This document shows, one piece after another, positions 58,464-64,000 of a stretch of DNA of 64,000 nt (position 1 is its first letter; each line of letters starts with the position of its first letter). The stretch comes from Primula veris (lineage: Eukaryota; Streptophyta; Magnoliopsida; Ericales; Primulaceae). The position numbers and the translations under genes are program-made. Location of the stretch: positions 36,290,795-36,354,794 of the forward strand of contig OY821740.1 in NCBI GenBank assembly GCA_963682055.1. The letters run 5' to 3'. A model generated the notes under the pieces. That model saw only the letters and a list, made by a program, of their open reading frames with translations. It did not search any database and was not told the origin of the DNA.

Positions 58464-60374
58464 CTAATTGTTTTCTTAGCTACTAAAGATATTAAGTTTT
58501 CAAAGAGGTTTAACACTCACACCGTGCTACTTGGCTAGTCCGTTTCGAGAGTAAGACTTCTGTGCAAACATGTAATTCAGGTGTCTCTTAATAACATGTA
58601 GTGTCTTGCTGCTATTTGGTACAAAATTGGCAAACCTGCAGAGGAAAATACAAAAGATTAATAAAAGCCACTGGTATGTTGTTACAAGACCAGAATAACG
58701 CCAAAAATAGAATTCCAGTTAATATCCTTAATCAGGAAACAAAATGCAAATACACGTCCAGCAGTGGCATATGTAGAAGATGACGAAATATGGTTGCCTA
58801 ACCAACTTAAAAAGAAAAGATCAAAATGTACGGACTATGTAAGAAACAAAGGAAAGGTTAAAAGACCTCCTTGATGGGTTGTCATGACATCTATATCGTG
58901 GGAAAATCTATAGGTTCTTGTAATTTGTAATTAGAATTGAAAACAACAAAAGCAAACTGTTAGGAACTCACTGGGGGTTTCTAAGATTTGGGCTACCCCT
59001 CGTATCCATTTTTTTACAAGGTCTACTTTTTTTCCCCTTCAGACAGGGCCAGAGCATAAAAACGAGAACACAAAATTTATGAGGTACTTTTCCGTTTATA
59101 TTCAACTGAAAAGAAAATAGAGGGAAATGATACGGAAGAACTTAAAACTGCAATATGAAAATTTACATCTAAGCTTTGAAAAGCAAATTGACGCTAACCT
59201 TGATCTAACATAAGAAAAACCGATGGTTCATTTCATATCCCCCTACAATCCCATATATGTCCGATTTTTACGTTGCCTTAGGTGCTGATGACTAATTCTC
59301 ATAGGAATTAAACAAGACCCCTGAGTTTCTATAATTTCAGTATACTCCTTTTGGTTACAATCAAGCCATTCAACTCTACTAGGAAGCTTTGTTGTTGTTG
59401 TTGTTGTTGCTGTTGTTGTTTAGGTAATGGTGATACAAGTTATGGTAATTTAGATCACCCTGTTGCTCTTGTGAGGCTTGCATCTAATTGTTTTCGATTG
59501 ATTTAGCTACTAAAGATATTAAGTTTCAGAGAGGTTTATCACTCACGGCCCTGTTAGTTGGCTTGTCCGTTTCGAGAGTAAAACTTCTGTGATGTAATTT
59601 AGGTGTCTCTCAATAGCACGTAGTTCCTTGCTGCAGATGAAAATACAAAAGATTAATAAAAGCTACTGGTTTGTTGCTGGTATGTTGTTACAAGACCAGA
59701 ATAACGCCAAATATAGAATTCCAGTTAATATCCTTAAACAGGAAACAAAATGCAAATACACGGCCAACACTGGCAGATGTACAAGATGACGAAATATGGT
59801 TGCTCAGCCAATTTGAAAAGAAAAGATTTAACATATGGTCTATGAAAGAAACAAAAGAAAGGTTTAAAGACTTCCTTGATGGGTCGTCATGACATCTATA
59901 TAGCGGAAAATATATAGGCTCTTGTAATTTACAACTAGAAAACAAAAGGCGGACTATAAGGAACTCACTTGGGGTATCTAAGATTAGGGCTACCTCTCCT
60001 ATCCATTTTCTACAAGGTCTACTTTCTTTTTCCTACAAGACAGAGCCAGAGCGAATGAACAAGAACACAAAATTTTGGAGGTACTTTTCAGTTTATATTC
60101 AACTGAAAATAAAATAGAGGAAAATGATATGGAAGAACTTAGAACTGCAATATGGAAATTCACAACTAAGCTTTGAAAGCAAATTGAAGCCAACCTTGAT
60201 CTAACATAAAAAAAAATGGATAATTCATCTCATATCCCCTTATCAATCACATATACGTCCTACTTAACGTTGCCTTAGGTGCATGACTTTTTATCACTGG
60301 AATTAAACAAGACCCCTGAGTTTCTACAATTTCGGTATACTCCTTTTGGTCAGAATCAAGCCATTCAACTCTAC
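58351..60374. repeat. Tandem duplication of the GRAS gene's N-terminal codons and leader
   Basis: 58351-59380 and 59383-60374 are diverged direct copies, about 1.0 kb each. They start at 'gaagctttgttgttgttg' (58351, 59383) and end at 'ccattcaactctact' (59366, 60361). The second copy carries small indels. The repeat covers the first ~40 codons, the 5' UTR and part of the leader intron. Confidence 0.9.
59379..59483 (-). pseudogene. Truncated N-terminal copy of the GRAS gene (34-codon frame)
   Basis: The upstream copy of the duplication keeps the ATG context and reads MQASQEQQGDLNYHNLYHHY, then LNNNS, six Asn and KAS, before a TAG made by the duplication junction. If included in a transcript it would act as an upstream open reading frame. 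Confidence 0.75.
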
Positions 60375-61962
60375 TTGGATCTTGCCTACAAATCGCTTTC
60401 TTTCAATTATGTACTTAAATCCGGTTCCGTACATGAACCTCTATACACAAATAACAGCCGCTAAAGACTAGACAAAAATATATAAACGTAGGCTTATTTG
60501 TATACCGGACTAGGTCCACTGAGAAACTTTGTCGTCATTTAACACCCATTATTGTTGTTCCGCAGACTATAAAACATCACCTTCTGATTGTTGAGCATAC
60601 TTATTTCTAACTTTCAAGTATTTTCACAAGCCTATTCCAATTTACTAAAATTCCTTAAAATGCTTCCAGATATCTAAATCCTGATGTCAACAGCTCAACA
60701 GTTCAGGCTTCTTCTTAAGACATTCTATCGCTTTCTTGGAAGCACTGTCTTCTCTGATAGTATCAAAACAAGAATTCCAGCTTAAATAACCCAGAGGCAT
60801 AAAAAGATGAGATTGGCGTATATGCGATATGGGCAGCACTACAAACAGAGAAACGCAGAAACGGACGAAACATGCAAAGGTTATAGCATTGAAACTTGTA
60901 AAAGAACGGCGATTTGCTCAAAAAGAAAATCAAAGAACATGAAATTTTAAATATAAAAACAAGATATTTGTTTGCGTGTGTGTGTGTCGGGGTGCTTTAA
61001 GAATCCTTTTACGCTATTACAGGCAACTTTCAAAATGGAACCGTCATCTAAGGTGGCAATTTTTAAGTTGTTAACTCGCCATTCGATACATGTTTAGCTG
61101 TTTACTAAGATAAACCTATTTTGGTGAATATGTTTACTAGTACAACATGCAGATACAACGGAACATCCTATTGTTGTTCAGCCTAGCTTCTAAGAAGCAT
61201 ATTCAAATATATGGTCTATGACTCTATGGAGCACAAAAAATGAAACTATCACAACATATACTTGGTTCGTGTGATATCTATGTAAATAGTTACATATGAG
61301 TCTATGGGTCCTTGTGTTTTGTATCTAGAATCCGATATACTAACAACAATCATACTTTTAAATAAATCATTCATTCAAGACGGCTACAATTTTCGTTCGG
61401 CCTACCTCAAGCTATCACTCTTCACGCGTTGTTCTTACTAAGCTCCAAATATTCATTTTTTTAAAACATGCCAAACATAATTTCTCAAAACATTACTAAT
61501 ATGCTTCAATTCCCCCAAAACTAGTAAATATGAAAATTTGTTCGATTCCCCCAAAATTAGTAAACATCCTTAATATTCTCCTAATACTGAAGAAATGAAT
61601 TAGATTGCAAAATTCAGCTACAACCACGCTTAATATGTTTTTCCTAGACTAGTTATTTTAATCCTTATAGTCTTAAACACACCATATAAACATTCAAAAC
61701 TAGATACATAAAAAATAAATAAAATTAATAAATTAACAAAACCCCTAATTTCTCTTGCTCTGTGAATTGTACATCTAATTTAGGTAAATACAATACTAAA
61801 CCTTTTGCAATAAAAAAAAAAATAGTATACCTGAAGTCTAATTTAATCAGATCCTAAATAAATTCAGTTCAAAAGAGTTTAAAATCGATTAAAGACACAG
61901 AAAATTATATTCCTAAAAAGAAGAAACAATAAAATTGAGTGGAAAGAATAAGGTTGTGACAT

Positions 61963-61964
61963 AC
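61963..61964 (-). other. Candidate leader-intron donor of the GRAS gene
   Basis: TTCTAAT|GTATGT on the minus strand. Possible acceptors lie in both duplicated copies: 'ttttcctctgcag' (near 58635) and 'ttttcatctgcag' (near 59635). Confidence 0.4.
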
Positions 61965-62001
61965 ATTAGAATGAGTTTAGAGCCAGCCTTTTAGGAATAG
62001 A

Positions 62002-62009
62002 TATTTATA
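62002..62009 (-). promoter_or_regulatory. Candidate TATA box of the GRAS gene
   Basis: TATAAATA on the minus strand, about 40 nt before the candidate leader donor at 61964, with a CT-rich run upstream. Confidence 0.45.
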
Positions 62010-64000
62010 GATATATACATATAAATATAGATAGATATAGAGAGAGAGAGAGAGAGTTGAGGAAATGGGAATTTAGCGAGCCACTAGACGAATATAATTT
62101 GCGGTATTATTAATAGTGACGGCTAAAGCTGGTTTATTTTAGTGCCCCTGTTTTTCTCTTTTTATTACGGTTCTACCACTATTTAACAAGGTTAACTACG
62201 CTACTATGACTTTCATGGACGGTGGGTATTACATTATTTCAACTAAGTCCATTTTGTAACCAATATTTTTTTAGTTTTTTTTTGTATTTTAGGTTTTAAA
62301 AATTTGTGATTTGTTTGGTAAATTAGATTATACAGTTTCTGAAAATATGATTTTTAGGATGAAAAGACTAAAAAATTCATATTTTTAAAATATAGTTTTT
62401 TAATAGATTGTTAAAACCGATTTTTAAAATCTGATTTTGGATAATAAAACATGTTATCAAATATAGCCTAAATTAGGGGAAACATTCTGTGTGTGTGTGC
62501 GTGTGCTACTAAATGAGTAACGATTAGTGCTAATTTTACTACTATTTTTTACTATTTCCATGTTTTTCTGACACATTTTCTCATTTTACATTTATCTATT
62601 TTTCATCAGTTTATCGATTTTTTCAAGTGTAGTTGTATTTATTTTTTGATTTTATTTTTTAAATCAACGTTCTATATTATTTATAAAGTGTTTGTTCAAA
62701 AAAACCTGTAAAATTTAACATTTTATATATTTTTTGGTATTTAATATAGGACGGATCTAGTTTTTTTTTGTAAATACTTGCCTATGGGTACAGGTTAATT
62801 ACTCGTTCATCATTCATTTTTAGCAGTATCGGGTTGTTGCCTAATAAAGGTAATAGACTAAGTTAGTGACACAATTTAATAGACTCCAATTTGATTGCTA
62901 GCATGTTTCGTGATGCACTAACAAAAATCATTAGTTGATTCGAGAAGAGAATAGAACATTCCATATATACTCTCATTTTATACTTAGTCGCCTTATGTTA
63001 CACTATTTTTACACTCTAAAGCGATGTTGCAATATCACGATTCAATAACGATTAGTTGGAATAAAGTAAATAGTTCGGCGTTACAATTACAAATCGCTAC
63101 CATTCAAATGATGGGTTAATATTTTTTTTGGGCTTAATCGATTAAATTGAAAGCATATATGATGAATTGTAAACTCGAATTGAAATATAAATGGAGGAAT
63201 TGATCGTCGTACAAGCATAACGATAACATCCTTTCTTTAAAAAAGAGAGATGAGTATATATATTGACGAATGGTGTCGGAAATCTTTGTAGGAGTATTAG
63301 TTTTTTCTCTTTTAAAATTAATTTATTACAAAACATATCTTGTGCTTTGAAAACTTATAAAATTTCCATTGATTTCCAAATGTAACATAAAAAAACTTTA
63401 GAAATTTAGAAATTAATTTATTCAACTTCTAACAAAAATTTGAAGTCAAGGTTGTTGGTTAATCTTGGACTTGTACTTTTTACTACTCTGCTCTCAAGTT
63501 ATAGAGGGGTATAAGAGAAAACGAGAAGACTAAGGTAATGTATAAGCACAAACGTCGACTAGGGAGGCAAAATAATATATCTCTTTTCTTAATGTCATCG
63601 CCAAATCGGTGACCAACTTCCAAACTACGAGATTACGTACCAAGCATTTCACACTAAGGTCTCGACTTTTAAGTTTGAAGTGAATAAGGTTATTCTCCGG
63701 TTAGGCGCATATCATCATCTTGTAAGAAAGAGTCATGATGTGTTCACCAACATATTTTGTGAAAACTTCAACAAGTCCTGTATATTTTTTCAATTTTATA
63801 ATTGTCACCTTCACACACTCCGCCAAATAGAAATATAAGGTGTATCATTATATTCATATTATACAAAGATTTAGAAGAAAATTTGTAAAGCTTTGAAGTA
63901 TTTGATAACTTGTTCTTCGTTAGGATTTTCTGTAATGTATTATTGGGATAGGAATAAAACTTGTTTTTGCTTATTTGTACGTGTTAAAAAGTATACAACT

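Larger units (their letters stand above)
60475..64000. other. GRAS promoter region and intergenic DNA
   Basis: Up to about 61960 this is probably the GRAS leader intron. Candidate TATA box at 62002-62009, GA tract at 62040-62055. Beyond that no gene is recognised on either strand; short open frames are low-complexity. Confidence 0.5.

Overview
The window is plant nuclear DNA, almost certainly from a eudicot. It is AT-rich, its genes have GT-AG introns, and it carries plant-only families: a CYB561-DOMON protein, an MTL1-like PPR protein, a PAT1-branch GRAS protein and EC1-type egg-cell protein remnants. The species cannot be named from sequence alone.

Layout. Positions 2-82 hold the last 26 codons of an unrecognised plus-strand gene. 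505-3309 (minus) is a four-exon cytochrome b561/DOMON redox membrane protein with repeat fragments in its introns. 7200-10926 (minus) is a four-exon, two-RRM hnRNP-1-like RNA-binding protein with a 14-nt last coding exon and a 5' leader intron. 10.9-16.6 kb is gene-poor, with microsatellites and one MITE remnant.

16596-31455 is one Ty1/copia element of Sirevirus type: LTRs of about 1.19 kb, TSD ATTTA, gag, pol and a third ORF in the envelope position. It is split inside its RNase H region by a second, younger element (22409-27684; two 761-bp LTRs, TSD CAAAT). That inner element has a gypsy-type primer site and a minisatellite but no gag or pol, so it is non-autonomous. The outer pol also has in-frame stops. 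Both elements are dead as autonomous units.

33868-36021 (plus) is a 717-aa mitochondrial P-type PPR protein closely matching Arabidopsis At5g64320 (MTL1). From about 39.6 to 56.6 kb lies a tandem array of a roughly 6.56-kb unit: two nearly identical full units and a third older, truncated one. Each unit carries a small three-exon gene of unknown family with conserved splice sites and TATA box; its last exon has grown from one short repeat to three 33-residue repeats. The full units also carry an RNase H-like fragment and an EC1-like pseudogene. This array is the best candidate for something undescribed.

56928-58463 (minus) is a 511-aa PAT1-branch GRAS regulator. Its leader and N-terminal codons are duplicated in tandem upstream, leaving a decoy 34-codon reading frame; a TATA box and leader donor lie near 62 kb. 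No gene is seen from there to the end. No tRNA, rRNA or CRISPR was found. All exon boundaries and similarity statements come from reading by eye.
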